A stretch of 64,000 nucleotides of DNA, taken from Cubamyces lactineus (lineage: Eukaryota > Basidiomycota > Agaricomycetes > Polyporales > Polyporaceae). Both the position numbers and the translations under genes were made by a program. Positions 23,801 through 34,840 of this stretch are shown here, one piece after another. Numbering within the stretch: position 1 is the stretch's first letter; every line of letters begins with the position of its first letter. The notes beneath the pieces are model-generated. The model was given only the letters and a program-made list of their open reading frames with translations. It was not told where the DNA came from and did not search any database. The stretch covers positions 1,798,001 through 1,862,000 of the forward strand of contig JACDTU010000001.1 in NCBI GenBank assembly GCA_022376465.1, written 5' to 3'.

Positions 23801-24322
23801 AACGGTGCGTATCTGGTTCCTAGCGGTGCTGGGGCATGGCCTGACCGGCGACCTCCCGGCACTCCAGCGATGTACCCTTCGACGCCGATGGGTCAGATGC
23901 CTCGTATGTGCCCTCTTCCATAGCCAGGCAGCCGCAGCAGGCCCATTGACGACGTGTGCCCTCTAGCTCCCCAAGCGTACATGCCGCCGCCGCCTCCGCC
24001 CGGGACGTACCCCCCACCACCAAACGGCGCGGGACCCCGTCCGTCGATGCCGCCCACGCCGATCCCGTCGCACGCGCACCCATACTACCACCACCAGAGC
24101 CCGCAACGTACGCCGTCTTCCTATCCGTACCTCCCCGCCCAGGGCCAGGGCCAGGGCGCGGTGTCGATGCCAGCGACTGACGGCTATTTTACCCCTGCAG
24201 TGCAGCACGCGATGCCGTACCCGATGATGATGCCCCCGCCCGGCCCCGGCGGCGTGCCGCCTCATCCGTACGACCCCTCTGGGCAGCCGCCGCCGCCGGT
24301 GCCTATGGGCGGACACGCCTGA
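20830..24322 (+). CDS. PBP1: ataxin-2 / Pbp1 homologue (LsmAD domain, RNA granule factor)
   Basis: This protein is expected in the cytoplasm, binding poly(A)-binding protein and promoting stress-granule assembly. An Lsm-like fold is visible in GTTITILTKTNVRYEGVVQS, VTLKDVKDINNPGAPLKEQ and FFIAATNIMDWSSG. The LsmAD region follows (WDQFAVNEQLFGVKTEFNEE, then YTTKLDRNAPDF). A PAM2-like segment, NVNASSFRPTAKGSPFSP, lies after the middle, as expected for contact with poly(A)-binding protein. The C-terminus is Pro/Met/Tyr/Gln-rich and disordered. The preferred start is the ATG at 20830 (MATTARQSKPPRKGPDPNAR), joined across an intron at 20889-20987 to RTPAWGPRAS. An ATG at 20971, inside that intron, would give a shorter form. 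Five or more later introns are short. The stop is at 24320-24322. Confidence 0.88.
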
Positions 24323-25410
24323 GCACGGGCTGCCGTAGTTGGCGGCAGGGTGCCCGCACTCGTCTTGCTATTCGCGCTCGTTGTCGTCTCTGTCGTGCAT
24401 CACTGTCACCGTTTGCCTCTGACCTCACTCCTCCGCATTACCTCACCTCACCTCACCCACCATCACCACCATTGCCATCGACTTCCACTCTTGCCCCTCG
24501 CATCCGCATCCACCCCATCCGCATCCCCTTCATCTCCCTCTACTCGCCACCACTGCCCCCTTCCCCTCCCCTCCCCCTCCATTCTCTCATTCATACGTAC
24601 CAGTCCCGTCCGCCGCCCTGTCGTCGCGGCCTGCGTAGCGGGGGTGCGCACGACGTGCCTCACGCTCTTGAGTCGAGGATGTGGCGCCTGACCGCGCGCT
24701 CCTCGGTGTGAGCGGGGCGCAACCCATTCCGTGTGTAAACCAGTCGCTGTCCCTTTGCACGCTGCAATCGATCTTCCTGCCCACGCCAGTCCGTCCTTGC
24801 CCCCTCTCTACATCACCACCGCACCACCACATTACCACCACCATCATCACCTCAACCACCTCACTTGCCATATCATCTGCCCCTCTCTGCCCACTGCCCA
24901 CTGCCTTCACCTCGTCGTCGCGCCCGCACCGTGTTGTTTTTGGTTTGTCATGTGTTGTCAGCTGCAAATTGTTGTGTGATGCAATGTTTCCTCCCCCTCC
25001 CCCCTCCCCTCATTCTCCCTCCCCTCACCCGATCTCTCTCGCAAAAGTTATGTGCACATATGGATGGGCTCGGTCAGGTTGACGTTGTTGACGTTGCACG
25101 CGCGAGGGCGCGCCTCGCTATCCTCACTATCCCCCTGGTCGTTGTCGTAGTACTTAGTAGTAGCGGAGGATGGTAGCCAGCCGGTCTGCGGGTAGAGAGA
25201 TCTTACTTGATGTGGATGTGGATGGATTTGACTGGAAGAGAGAACGTGTAGAGAGATACAGAGTGCGTGCGTGATTTATCGGCGTACAGAGTCGAGGCAA
25301 GAGCGGAAACAAGGTGAGTAGTAATAGTATCGTTGAGCTGGTCTAAGCATAAAGTTCGAAATGAAGAACACGGGAAGCTGAAAACGCGAAGTCTTGTACC
25401 ATGTACAACT
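24323..25410. other. convergent intergenic region with C/T-rich low-complexity DNA
   Basis: This region lies between ataxin-2 (+) and BUB1 (-). From about 24430 to 24900 it is strongly C/T/A-biased with CCTCACC- and CACCAC-like short repeats, so it produces many open but meaningless frames. It is probably 3' untranslated sequence plus simple repeats. Confidence 0.5.
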
Positions 25411-28400
25411 TCACCGCCCGTCCTTCCCACCGAGTACAGCGAGGCCCACTTTCTTGAGCAGCCCCTTCAAGCTGTTGCTCGCGCGGTTGCAATTGGCCTG
25501 CAGCCACCTCTCCATCTCCTCGCGGATGGCGGCCATCTCGTCGCTCACCGGGAGCCTGCCGTCCGGACGGACCAACGTAGGGTTCAGCAGCAGGTCAAAC
25601 AGTTTCGTCCACAGCTCGCCCTGCCAGTACCGCTTGAACGGCGCCGCGAGCTTGTAATGGACCTTCCCGTCCGCGCTGGGCGCGGCGGCGGGGACGACGG
25701 AGGACGCCTCGATGTACTTGCCGTAGAGCATGCAGTAGACGATCCCCGCGAGGCCGTAGTAGTCCGCCTGGAACGTCCACGGCCGGCCCTCGCGCGCCTC
25801 GAAGCAGTCGCGCGCGTCCGTCTGCCAGTCCGCGACGTACAGCTGGCCGGTGGGGAAGAGCCGGGTGTCGATCGTGCGCCCAAAGTCGATGAGCTTGATG
25901 CCCTTGCACGCCCAGCCGCCTGCGCCGGAAGGCTGGTACACGCTCTCCCACGCGGACGCGGGCCCGGGGACGTCCTCGAGCCGGAGGAGGCAGTTGTCGA
26001 TCTTGACGTCGCCGTGGATGAAGCCCGCGCGGTGGAGGCCCTCGAGCAGGCGGAGGAGCTCGATCGCGAAAAACATGACGAGCAGCTCGTCGAGGCATGC
26101 GCCCTGCTGGGTGATGCCGGCCGACGGCGCGCGGTTGACGATGTCAAGGAGCGTGCCTTGCTTGCAGAGCTCGAGGATGAGGAACGATTCGTCCTTGAAG
26201 GCGTACAGTGCTTGGGGCGCGATGACCGACCGGCGGAGATGGGCGGGAAGTGTAGTGTGTATCCGGCGGAGGACGTGGAATTCCCAGAGGTTCCGGGGCT
26301 TGACGACCTTCAGGGCAACTCGGTTCTTCTCTTCGTCGTCTTCATCATCGTCATCATCGAAATCGTCGTCGTCGTCGCCAACCTTCTTACGCAGGTCCAA
26401 ATCGATGGCCTCGAAGACAGCGCCGAAGCCGCCCTCGCCCAGCTTGTCGACGACGGCAAAGCGCCTTTCCTGCAGGTGCACCTCGAGCGTGTCCGAATCG
26501 TTGGCTGAGCGGCTGGATGACGAGCTCGCGCTCGTCCGCCGCATCTTCTTCTTGGCAAACTTCTGCAAGCCATCCAGCTGCTGCGACTCTGATCCCCTGA
26601 GATCGTGGAAGCCGGAGTCAGGTGGGATGAGGCTGAGCAGAGTAGACACGATCGGCGGATCGAACGGGTTACACGGGTTCGGAGGCTTGAACGACGAGGC
26701 GACACCCAGCGCATCCGCGAGGCTCAACGTTCCCGTCCGCTCCTCGATCTGGCCAAAGTGATCGTCGTCTTCGTCGTCCTCGTCTCGGTCCTCTCGCAAT
26801 TCGGCAGCGAGCTGGACCGCGGCTTCCATTGCTCCCCGATGGTCGGTCATACCGCCTGGGGTACCTGAGCCCCTGGTGCTCATGGTGTATTCGAACGTCC
26901 GCTCGGTGATCGGCGTCATGACGTCGAACTGGCCGAAGCGTCCGCCCAGAGGGGCACGGTAGCCCCCAGTGTGTTCGCCCTCTCCCTCGCCTTCGCCATT
27001 ATCGTAGTCGTAGCCTTCGTCGAACATGCTGTCCTCGCCAGCCTCTCCACCTTCAATCGGGACGAACTCCTCAGCAGGGTTCGCGAAGCCGTCATCCTCG
27101 TAGCTGTAATCGTCCGCGTCCTCTGAGCTTTCACTCGTGAGCGGATCACGGGACTGCTGTCGCTCGAGCTCGAACTGTTCGCGCGCGAGGGCATCGCTTT
27201 CCGACTCGGTACTGGGAGTGTCCGGTTGGGATGATCCCTGCTCTGGTGTTTCGTCCGCATGTTCATCATACTCGGGTTCTGGGTCTGGCTGAGGCGGCGC
27301 GAAGACAGCGCGCAACGGCGCCCGCTCACCAAGCACTGGACGGTTGGACACCGAAGAGGACAGCGGCTGCTTGGGCAGCGAATCCTTCTCCACGAGCGGC
27401 GTGAACGCAGGAGCAGGAGCAGATACGGATTCAGATTTCAGCACCGGGCGACTGAATACCTTCGGCGCATTCTCATCAGTGAATGGCATGAACTTCGGCG
27501 CGCCTGCGCTCCCAGGTCCTGCCGAAGTTGGGCGGAAGACACTCTCCTTGGATGCGCTCTTGGCGTTCTCATCAGTGAAGATGTCGAAGCGACCTTGTGG
27601 ACGGTCTCGAGCAGTCGCGGATGCTGGTGTGAAGACGGGAGGCGGCTTCGACTCGTCAATGTCGGTGTGGATTACCAGCTTCTTGAGGCTACGCGCGTTC
27701 TCATCTTGCTTGGAGCTTGGTGTAGGGCCAGCAGGGTCTTTGAGGGAGAGCGCGGGGCGATGTGGGTTGGGAGTGATTGTTGATCTGTTGACGTTCTCGG
27801 GATCGACGAAGGGTTGTATCTACACGGGTGCAATCAGCTCTACGCGTCCATGCAAGCATCATTATAGATTACCTTGGTAGCAGCCGCGGGTGTTTGATTC
27901 TCTCGTCGGGCATTCTCGTCCACGAAGGGTCGAAACACTTTGTCAGGCCGCAATTCAGCAATGCTTTCGTGATGTCTTGGTATTTGGACTCACTAGCGCT
28001 CTTCGAGGCTTTCTCCGCAGTAGCGTTCTCGTTGCTGAGCAACCGAGGAGGCGCGAAGGGCACGGGCGTAACAGGCTCAATCCTCCGGACAGGAGCATGT
28101 TTGCTACCTGCGACGGTACCGAAGCGTGTTGACTTCTCCGGTGAGTTATACATGCCAAACACGTCCGCCAAGGCCTCCTTCGTCGCAAGAGTAACTGTAG
28201 GCTCTGCTCCCGCCGCGAACCTACGCGACATGGTCTTCGTTGCGTTGCCCTTCCCTTCATCTGCACCGGCGAAAGCAACCCTGGAGCGCGATGCCTCGGG
28301 AGGTGGACCCCACTTCTTGCCCAAGAGGCCCATAGACCTCGCTCGCGCCTCCTGCATGCTGTACTCAACTCCATCTTCGGTGAAGAGCAGGGAAAGGTTG

Positions 28401-29327
28401 AAGCGTAGCTTTTCAGGGCGTCTGCCTGGAACGGGCGGCACGCGCATGGGTGCATATGGGTCCCGGGACTGAGGTTGCGATGAGGACTGCAGATGTGCAG
28501 GAGCTCGTGTTGTGGACGGATTAATTGGAGGTGCTGGATTGGAGGGCCCTGCAGAGGCAGATGGTTGATCCAGATGGTTCTTGAGAGGGGCTGAACGCAG
28601 GGCGCGTGCTTCAGGAGGAGCACTATCCCACATTTTAGCACGGGATGGTGGCGTTCGGATGGGGACGATGGTGCGAGCCTTGAATTCTTCATAACGGCGT
28701 TTCAATGGTTCTACAGGTCTTGCGCGGCGCTGGATACCTAGTTGGAATATGCTGTCGGCTTCTTCCAACCTAGTGAAATGTTCAGTTCATGATCTACGGA
28801 ATCGCAATAGCGTGTACAATCAAGAGATGGGTGGTGGTCTATATGACCACACCATGTTCTCCCCTATCATGCGAGGGCCACCCCACGGGCTTACTCTTGA
28901 AGTGTACCACGGAATATACGGATACCGGGTTCACTAGAGTGATGATATAACGGACTCACTTTCCTCGCTTATGTAAAGCCTCCGCGTACTCCCTATACGT
29001 TTCCGCATAGATCTTGCCTATATTCTTGGACAGAATGAATGCATAGATGACCGTCGGGTCTTCAACCAGCTTCGCATAGAGCAGCCATAGCTTCAGATAG
29101 CGCAGGTCACTCTTGTAGGCATCATCGTCAAGAAAGTACCGCGTAGCCTCGTCGACGAGTTCGATTAGCCCAGAGTGGGGGATATCATCCTTGTAGGTAT
29201 CCAGAGTCCATTGAACAAATTCGTGGTAAGCTGCGAGGGGATCGGCTTCTTCCTGGAGGGCCACGGTCAGACGCTCTCTATATCTCTGGCGTTTCTGTGC
29301 AAGCTTGGCGGCGTTTTCTGGGTCCAT
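25411..29327 (-). CDS. BUB1: BUB1/Mad3-family spindle checkpoint kinase
   Basis: This is the kinetochore kinase of the spindle assembly checkpoint, which phosphorylates histone H2A and recruits Mad1, Cdc20 and shugoshin. The start at 29327 gives MDPENAAKLAQKRQRYRERL and the Mad3/Bub1 TPR-like region (YRYLKLWLLYAKLVEDP-like text at 29060-29110, then FQLGIQRRARPVEPLKRRYE at 28690-28750). A disordered middle carries several F-x-[IP]-F-x-D motifs. The kinase domain shows the glycine loop GEGGFGAVF, the lysine ALKVV, the catalytic HGDVKIDN and DFG, ending at 25411. An acidic run (DDDDDFDDDDDEDDEE) sits between the glycine loop and the lysine. All catalytic residues are present, so it should be an active kinase and not only a Mad3-like scaffold. 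Upstream ATG 29537 would add 70 poorly conserved residues; I prefer 29327. Confidence 0.92.
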
Positions 29328-29693
29328 GAACAAGGGCAAGCTGCTGAAGCCGGCGTCGGAGGCGGAGTCGCGATGGGTGGGTGAGAACGGGTGCTCGAGA
29401 ACGGAGCGCGCGGCATGGTTGTCGCGTTCTACGCGTCGGTCATGTGACTGTGTCAGAAATGAGCGCGTACGCGTCTGACAATCTGGTCTTCGACCCTCAT
29501 CCAAGCAGACAGAAGACTGCAGTCTGTCGTCGGCCACTCAGCCTGGTGCTACCACCATCTTGCTCTTGTTACGTCGGGTGGTTGGCCCTAGAGATGGCTA
29601 TCGATTTCTCACATGTACCCGTGGCATTTCAAGACGCCGCGCAACTCCACGACGTGTCACTTACGAGCAAGTAATGAGCCTTTGGCTATCCTC
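29328..29693. other. intergenic, BUB1 upstream region
   Basis: This is the upstream flank of BUB1 (-), ending at the tRNA gene on the other strand. No gene is supported. Confidence 0.5.
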
Positions 29694-29766
29694 GCCGGGA
29701 TAGCTCAGCTGGGAGAGCAACAGACTGAAGTTCTGGAGGTCGCGTGTTCAATCCACGCTCCTGGCA
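29694..29766 (+). tRNA. tRNA-Phe (GAA)
   Basis: This is a complete 73-base cloverleaf without an intron. The acceptor arm GCCGGGA pairs with TCCTGGC through one G-T pair, and the discriminator base is A. The D arm is GCTC/GAGC. The anticodon loop is CTGAAGT with anticodon GAA. The T arm GCGTG/CACGC pairs perfectly around loop TTCAATC. The internal A-box (TAGCTCAGCTGG) and B-box (GTTCAATCC) are good. The top pair of the anticodon stem, positions 27 and 43, is A-G and does not pair, so four of five pairs form. The identity is clear. Confidence 0.95.
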
Positions 29767-29769
29767 TGT

Positions 29770-29775
29770 GTTTTT
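29770..29775 (+). terminator. RNA polymerase III terminator of tRNA-Phe
   Basis: A run of five T residues four bases after the mature tRNA end is the expected termination signal. Confidence 0.75.
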
Positions 29776-30497
29776 GTCAGTCGCATCAACTTGAGTTTGC
29801 ACGTACTGTTCCGAACACAACATTCGCTTCGCGGGCCATGTAGTTCCCCCTTGGCATAGACGTAGCAATGCGCTCTATTGAGGGGAGGCAGGGGCGAACG
29901 AGCCATGCCAATGATGCCATGGCACACCACTACTCTAGAACTTCACACCCTACTTCCCCCGCTTCCGAGTCGCGGACGAGTCATCGAGCAATCTCGGGGC
30001 TATGGTGGGCGCCCCTACTCTGTAGAGATGAAAAGTGGTCCCGGTGCAAGGCCTTGGAAAGTGGTAACGCCCATGTGCCGTACATCTAGGTCAACGTCTC
30101 TTGGACGGCGTACGCGGGCATCACAGAGGAATTCTAGCAATGCGCCTCCTCGCCCGTGATTGCCCAGGCAGCCATCTGCTCTCTATAACGACGACGTGGG
30201 GGTGTGCTCAGAGAGACCCTCGTCCTTTGTATGACTGACAGAGCTGGCTTAGATGATCTCCCGGTAACGACGATATAATCAATGCCCGGACGGCGGGAAC
30301 GACTCCGCCCTACGGCGCCACGATGCTACTAGCTTTCGCTACATCCGAATATGGTAGGTCTCTACCCTGATCGGGCAAGTCCAGTCGAGTTCAGAATCGA
30401 ACATACACCGACAAACGACGCGTCCGCGTCCTCGACGTGAGGTTTGTTAAACAACACAAGGTTCTGTCCGATCGCGTTCTGCCCGCCGCCTTGGACA
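29776..30497. other. intergenic, no supported gene
   Basis: Only short overlapping frames are present. Nothing resembling a domain, repeat or RNA gene was seen. Confidence 0.45.
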
Positions 30498-30504
30498 TAT
30501 AAAA
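30498..30504 (+). promoter_or_regulatory. TATA box
   Basis: TATAAAA lies about 95 bases before the ATG at 30595, the spacing also seen for the GPI-protein gene at 4760. It supports a real transcription unit there. Confidence 0.55.
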
Positions 30505-30594
30505 GCCAACAAAACGTCCCTGCTCTCCTCAGAAACATACGTCCTCCTCCCTCAGCTGAACATCATCTGCTCTGCGTTGACCGCATAGCCCACC

Positions 30595-31342
30595 ATGATG
30601 CTCATCGCCATCTTCAGCATGGCCCTCACCATCCTCAACACAGCCCATCTCTCACGCTGTAACCCAATCCCTCCTGGCGTCTTCAGATTGGGCAGCAGTT
30701 TCTCTATTGGATTCCGGGACGGTGCTGACTCCGTTGGAGTTCTTTTGTGCGTCACACACTCTTAAATAGACGAGAAATTGACTAAACTTGGTTTACAGAA
30801 TCAAAGGGGTTATCGTCGTTCAAGGCCTATGCTCAGGCAGCGTTGGTCTTGACTCCATCACAATCACGTTCGACGACTTCTCCTCACCAGTTCCCTCCCT
30901 CCCTCCCATCCAACTGACGATCCGAGCGGGACAACCACCTGCATGGATCATTTCCGTGGATCCTAAATACCGCTTTCCGCCACCTCCGACAACGCCAATA
31001 CCAATTTCGTCCCATCACCTCAACTTCAGCACTCTCAACGACATCAGGGTTGCATGGTCGAGGCGCAAATGGCGGAGGCGACGACGACGAACTGGCCGCC
31101 TCTATGCGGCCTTGCGTACACCTCCACGCTCCATTTACCCAGTCCATATCCTGTCGTTTACCCTGGCGAGCTCATCCCCGCCAACCAAACCATGGTCGTG
31201 GGCATCGAGCCGGTTTTATCTTCAACCCCCTCGTGTACTACGATAACCTTCCTCTCTTCTCCACTACCATACAACCTACCCTTCTCCTTTTCTTCCATTT
31301 CTTCCATAGATTTGCACGTACATACATTAGAATACCTGTACT
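30595..31342 (+). CDS. hypothetical small protein with N-terminal hydrophobic segment (uncertain model)
   Basis: I do not recognise this protein. A TATA box, CT-rich leader and ATG at 30595 precede MMLIAIFSMALTILNTAHLS, a plausible signal peptide or anchor. The text continues GVFRLGSSFSIGFRDG. An intron at 30747-30798 joins VGVLL to IKGVIVVQGLCSG, and the frame continues through SVGLDSITITFDDF to about 31050. After that all three frames stay open for a while, and the fragments PYPVVYPGELIPANQTMVV and GFIFNPLVYYDNLPLFS lie in different frames. Either one more intron shifts the frame, or the 3' part carries a frameshift. The end given is that of the frame closing at 31342. It may be a secreted protein or a decayed copy. 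Confidence 0.35.
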
Positions 31343-31842
31343 AAAGGCGCCTGGTGCGGGGAGTGGCCCAGGATACTTGGGAGGTCGGCACTGGCCATGC
31401 CAACTTCCTTCAGTCCCGGGCTTGCTCATTGGGAGGGTGTGCCGTTCTGGTACATCTGACCATCCGCCTCGGATCGAATACCGTTCCCTCACATTACTAC
31501 CTTATGCAGCCCATCTTGAGGCCTGTCTCGTACGTGTAGCCTAATTTCGTGAGCGCGTCCCAATAGATCCATCTCAACACATGTATATCACCGGAATGCT
31601 TATTTGCGTCGAACCACTCATCTTCCTGTTGGTCGGCGGTTCGCCATCATCTTGCGGCTCGTCTCCTCTCGGTGAGTAGTTTCTCGGCACCGATCTTGCG
31701 GGCGAAAATGTACAGAGGAGATTTGGACTAGGACTAGGGATGCTACAAAATGCGTAAGACCGTGTATAGATACAATCCTAAGGGAACTTGAATAGGGAAC
31801 AATGATGATGATGATGGAACGGGATGCTGCAAGTCCGGGAAA
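31343..31842. other. convergent intergenic region
   Basis: No gene is supported. It holds the 3' flanks of the hypothetical gene before it and the orphan gene on the other strand. Confidence 0.45.
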
Positions 31843-33144
31843 TCAAGTTTCCTCAACGCGTCGTTTTTTCGGCGTGACGGGCCTAGGTTCGTCTGCGCTC
31901 GACATGGGCGAGTGTGTGCGAGGAGAACGGCTGTTTGTGTCGCCGAGAGAGGCCAAGGCCGCAGATGTCGCCATATTGCTATCAGCGGCGACCTGCCACC
32001 GTAACACACAGAGTCAGCTACTCGATCGCAGCAGAGACGAAACGTACGCGGCGCTAACCGTTGCTTGTGTCTGATGAGCACCTTCTCCGGAAGTTTCACA
32101 TACCCAAGAATAATCTATGGAGTCTTCGAACATGGCATCCTCATCCACATTTGTTGAGACCGACCCAGGATGGTACGTGTTGGCCGGTACTTGGGTCCCA
32201 TCGAGGCGGACGAAGTGGATGCGCCCCGTACCGAGCATTTCGAGGAGCAGCTGATTCTGTGCCACGGAGAGCACGGATGGGTTCTGTAATGGCACGCTCT
32301 CGGGCCATCCCACGATCCGCACGCCATATTTGTCCAACATGGAATGATTCGTCCATCTCATCTCGGCTTTGCGGACGCCAGACGCCGCCCTTTGTGCTGC
32401 AGTCAGCCTCCTATCGCGTCGTTGGACAAGATCTCACAAACCTTAGAGCATCACGCATTGCGGCGTAAAGGGTGGTCTTGATCTCCCGCGCAGTGCCCTT
32501 GGCGCCAGTGACTAGAGGTATTGGCGGCGGGGTAGGATGAGATGCAGGATTGATTGTGATGGGGGGTGTCGCAGCGGGGACATGCCACGACGACGGGGTC
32601 GGCTTGCATCGTGCTTTAAAGGCCTCTGCTCCGGAAAGGCCGCAGCCCCGGTGACCCCTCCAGAAGTCTCGCCCGAGTATCGTACCACCAAGGAAGCCGC
32701 CGTCCTCTGGGTCGTTGACGTCGACTGCTAGAAAAAAGGACTGTAGTCCAGCCAGCGTCTCCAACGATTCCAATCGTTGCGAGACATCCACAAGCAACTG
32801 CCTAACTACGCGCAAATCGTTCAACTCCTGACGGCGTTCGCGTGTGACAAATTTTCACGCACTAAGTTCCTTCCTGCTTGACGCAGCCGTTGCTGGGCTG
32901 GAGCGGTCGAACAATGATTTCGAGTGTAGCTCCGCCATATGTCTTCTGACCTACCGCCACCCGCACTCAGGAAGTACTTGCATTGTCCTCCCACGTATTC
33001 ACATACCTCATCAAAGGGCTTGCCTTCGCGGTCAGCAAACGCTCTCATGTCCGCGAGGTTCTGCTCGTAGAGCATCTCAAGACGCTCCAGGAAGAAGGCG
33101 TCGACAGTGGCCTTTTCCTTGCCTTTGGTTGTGATTTCTTCCAT
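31843..33144 (-). CDS. orphan basidiomycete-type protein with a conserved GWP segment
   Basis: I do not know a function for this gene. Starting at 33144 it reads MEEITTKGKEKATVDAFFLE, then a helical N-terminus (LEMLYEQNLADMRAFADREG), then FFLAVDVNDPEDG at about 32700 and a Pro-rich linker. A block follows, MRWTNHSMLDKYGVRIVGWP then ESVPLQNPSVLSVAQNQLLL, near 32250-32361. Similar 'KYGV...GWP...NPS' blocks are, as far as I recall, a recurring feature of uncharacterised Agaricomycete proteins, often in many copies. After an intron near 31998-32045 the frame reads AADSNMATSAALASLGDTNS and ends with a likely nuclear signal, PKKRRVEET, and a stop at 31843-31845. It is divergently paired with the ACL4-like gene across about 290 bases. 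A nuclear role is inference only. Confidence 0.65.
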
Positions 33145-33438
33145 TGTAGTATAGCAAAGACAACGCGGGTCGTAGTAATGTACTAGCGACTTTTTAGAAG
33201 TTGAGTGTTCTGTGGTCCTTGAAACTCAAAGCTCGAGACCCAGGTGCTGTCTGCTCTGACCGCTGCGAGAGGATGAAAGCAGGATGCAAGAAGTGCGTTG
33301 CCACAATTTGATTGAGAGCGCCCATACACACCTTCATCTAAGCGCCCAATACTTTGAATCTTTCCGTCTGTCCATCGAGTTGCGCCTTCGCGCTCCCACC
33401 TATCCGTCTCTCGTCTCCGTCCTAGACACATCGCAATC
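33145..33438. promoter_or_regulatory. shared divergent promoter, orphan protein / ACL4
   Basis: The 294 bases between two start codons pointing away from each other must hold both promoters. It includes a pyrimidine-rich leader on the + side from about 33360. Confidence 0.4.
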
Positions 33439-34840
33439 ATGGGGCGGACAAGACCAAAAACCAAGAAGGTCAAGCCTGTCATTACAGAAAACACTGCCGA
33501 GTCGGCCGCGCCGCCTTCGGTCCCTGCTCTCCTGGAGAAGGCCCAGGAGCTGATCGTGCGGTGCGAGTACGAGCTCGCGGGACGCTTCGCGAATCGGGTG
33601 CTGGAACGCGAGCCTGGAAATGTCGAGGCGAAGGAAATCTTGGGTGTTGTCCAGCTCGAAACAGGCGAGCTCGAGGCTGCGAGGCAGGTGCGCTTGCTGC
33701 CTTACACTGTACTTTGGGTGCCAAGCTCTGACTATATCCTGCTGCATTTGTAGACATTCCTATCACTCATACCCCCAAGCCCGGGTGCCCCATCTATTCC
33801 TCCCCCTTCTGCTCATCTATACCTGGCTCAACTGAGCGACGATGAGCCCCACCTCGCGCTGAAGCACTATCAAGCGGCAGTGGATATACTATCCGCCCAG
33901 CTGAAGGGCAAAGAACGGGCCGTGGATCCTGTTGGTGCGACGGACGACGAAGCCGAGTTGAAACGGAATATTGTGAGAGCTCTGATCGGCATGGTAGAAA
34001 TATGGATGGACCCTTCCTACGATCTCTGGTGCGTATCGGCTCAGTGTGCAGACAAGCACCGATGCAAAGAGTCAGAATGAACGGAGCTGATACGACTGTG
34101 CCCACAGCTTCGACCCCGCAGCAGAGAAGACGTGCGAGGACTTGATCAACCTCGCGCTTCAAACCGATCCCGGGAATACCGAGGCCCTCCAGACCCTCGC
34201 TTCCGTTCGCATGTCGCAACAACGGCCAGACGACGCAAAGGCGTGCCTCGAACAAGCTTGGAGCCAGTGGAAAGACCTTGACCTCGGTGAGCCCCGGACG
34301 ATCGCTCGACTACTTCGCGACGGGGTTCTGAACGTTTCGCAGATGATCCCAGATTACCGCCAATACCAAGCCGACTCTCCCTCGTGAAGCTTTTCTTGGA
34401 GCTAGAACTATATACGCCCGCGCTCTTGGTCCTCCAGGGCATTATGGCTACGGACGATCAGGAGGTCGAGGCATGGTACCTCGAGGGCTGGTGTTTCTAC
34501 CTCATGGCTGAGCAGGCGCAGGAAACCGGTGGCAAGCTCGATGAGCTTACGTGGGAGGAGCTTGCCCGTGATGCGCGGGATTGTCTGGAAACCTGCCAAA
34601 TGGTGAGTCGAACCGGAGTGCCCCTTCGCAGATTTCTAAATTGCCCGTTTTCCCTTGCAGCTCCATATCAACCAGGAGCACCCAGACAAACCTCTACTCG
34701 AACATGTCAGAGAGCTGATTGCGAAACTGGAAGCTCTTGGCATACAGCCATCACCAGAGAAGGAGGGCGGCGACGAGGAGGGAGGCTGGGAGGACGTAGA
34801 AGGAAGTGACGATGAGGACGGCGACGTCGAGATGTCCTGA
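33439..34840 (+). CDS. ACL4: ACL4-like assembly chaperone of ribosomal protein Rpl4 (TPR protein)
   Basis: Acl4 is a TPR chaperone that captures newly made Rpl4 and takes it to pre-60S particles in the nucleus. The start gives a basic, probably nuclear-targeting MGRTRPKTKKVKPV. TPR-type helices follow: LLEKAQELIVRCEYELAGRF, EPGNVEAKEILGVVQLETGE, LINLALQTDPGNTEALQTLA and LELELYTPALLVLQGIMATD. The segment EVEAWYLEGWCFYLMAEQAQ is characteristic of this family. The C-terminus is acidic (EEGGWEDVEGSDDEDGDVEM), as in Acl4, where it suits binding of a basic ribosomal protein. Introns lie near 33689-33755, 34031-34107, 34287-34341 and 34603-34659. The joined reading is continuous. Confidence 0.85.

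Noticed and set aside
24350..25176. Several His/Pro/Ser-rich open frames between ataxin-2 and BUB1
   Set aside because: They come from C/T-rich simple sequence that lacks stop codons by composition.
25411..26761. Long + strand open frames opposite the BUB1 kinase
   Set aside because: They are mirror frames of a GC-rich coding exon; the - strand carries all kinase motifs.
29328..29537. 70-residue extension of BUB1 from ATG 29537
   Set aside because: The extra text is Arg/Ser-rich and unlike Mad3/Bub1 N-termini, which normally start close to the MDPENAAKLAQ region.
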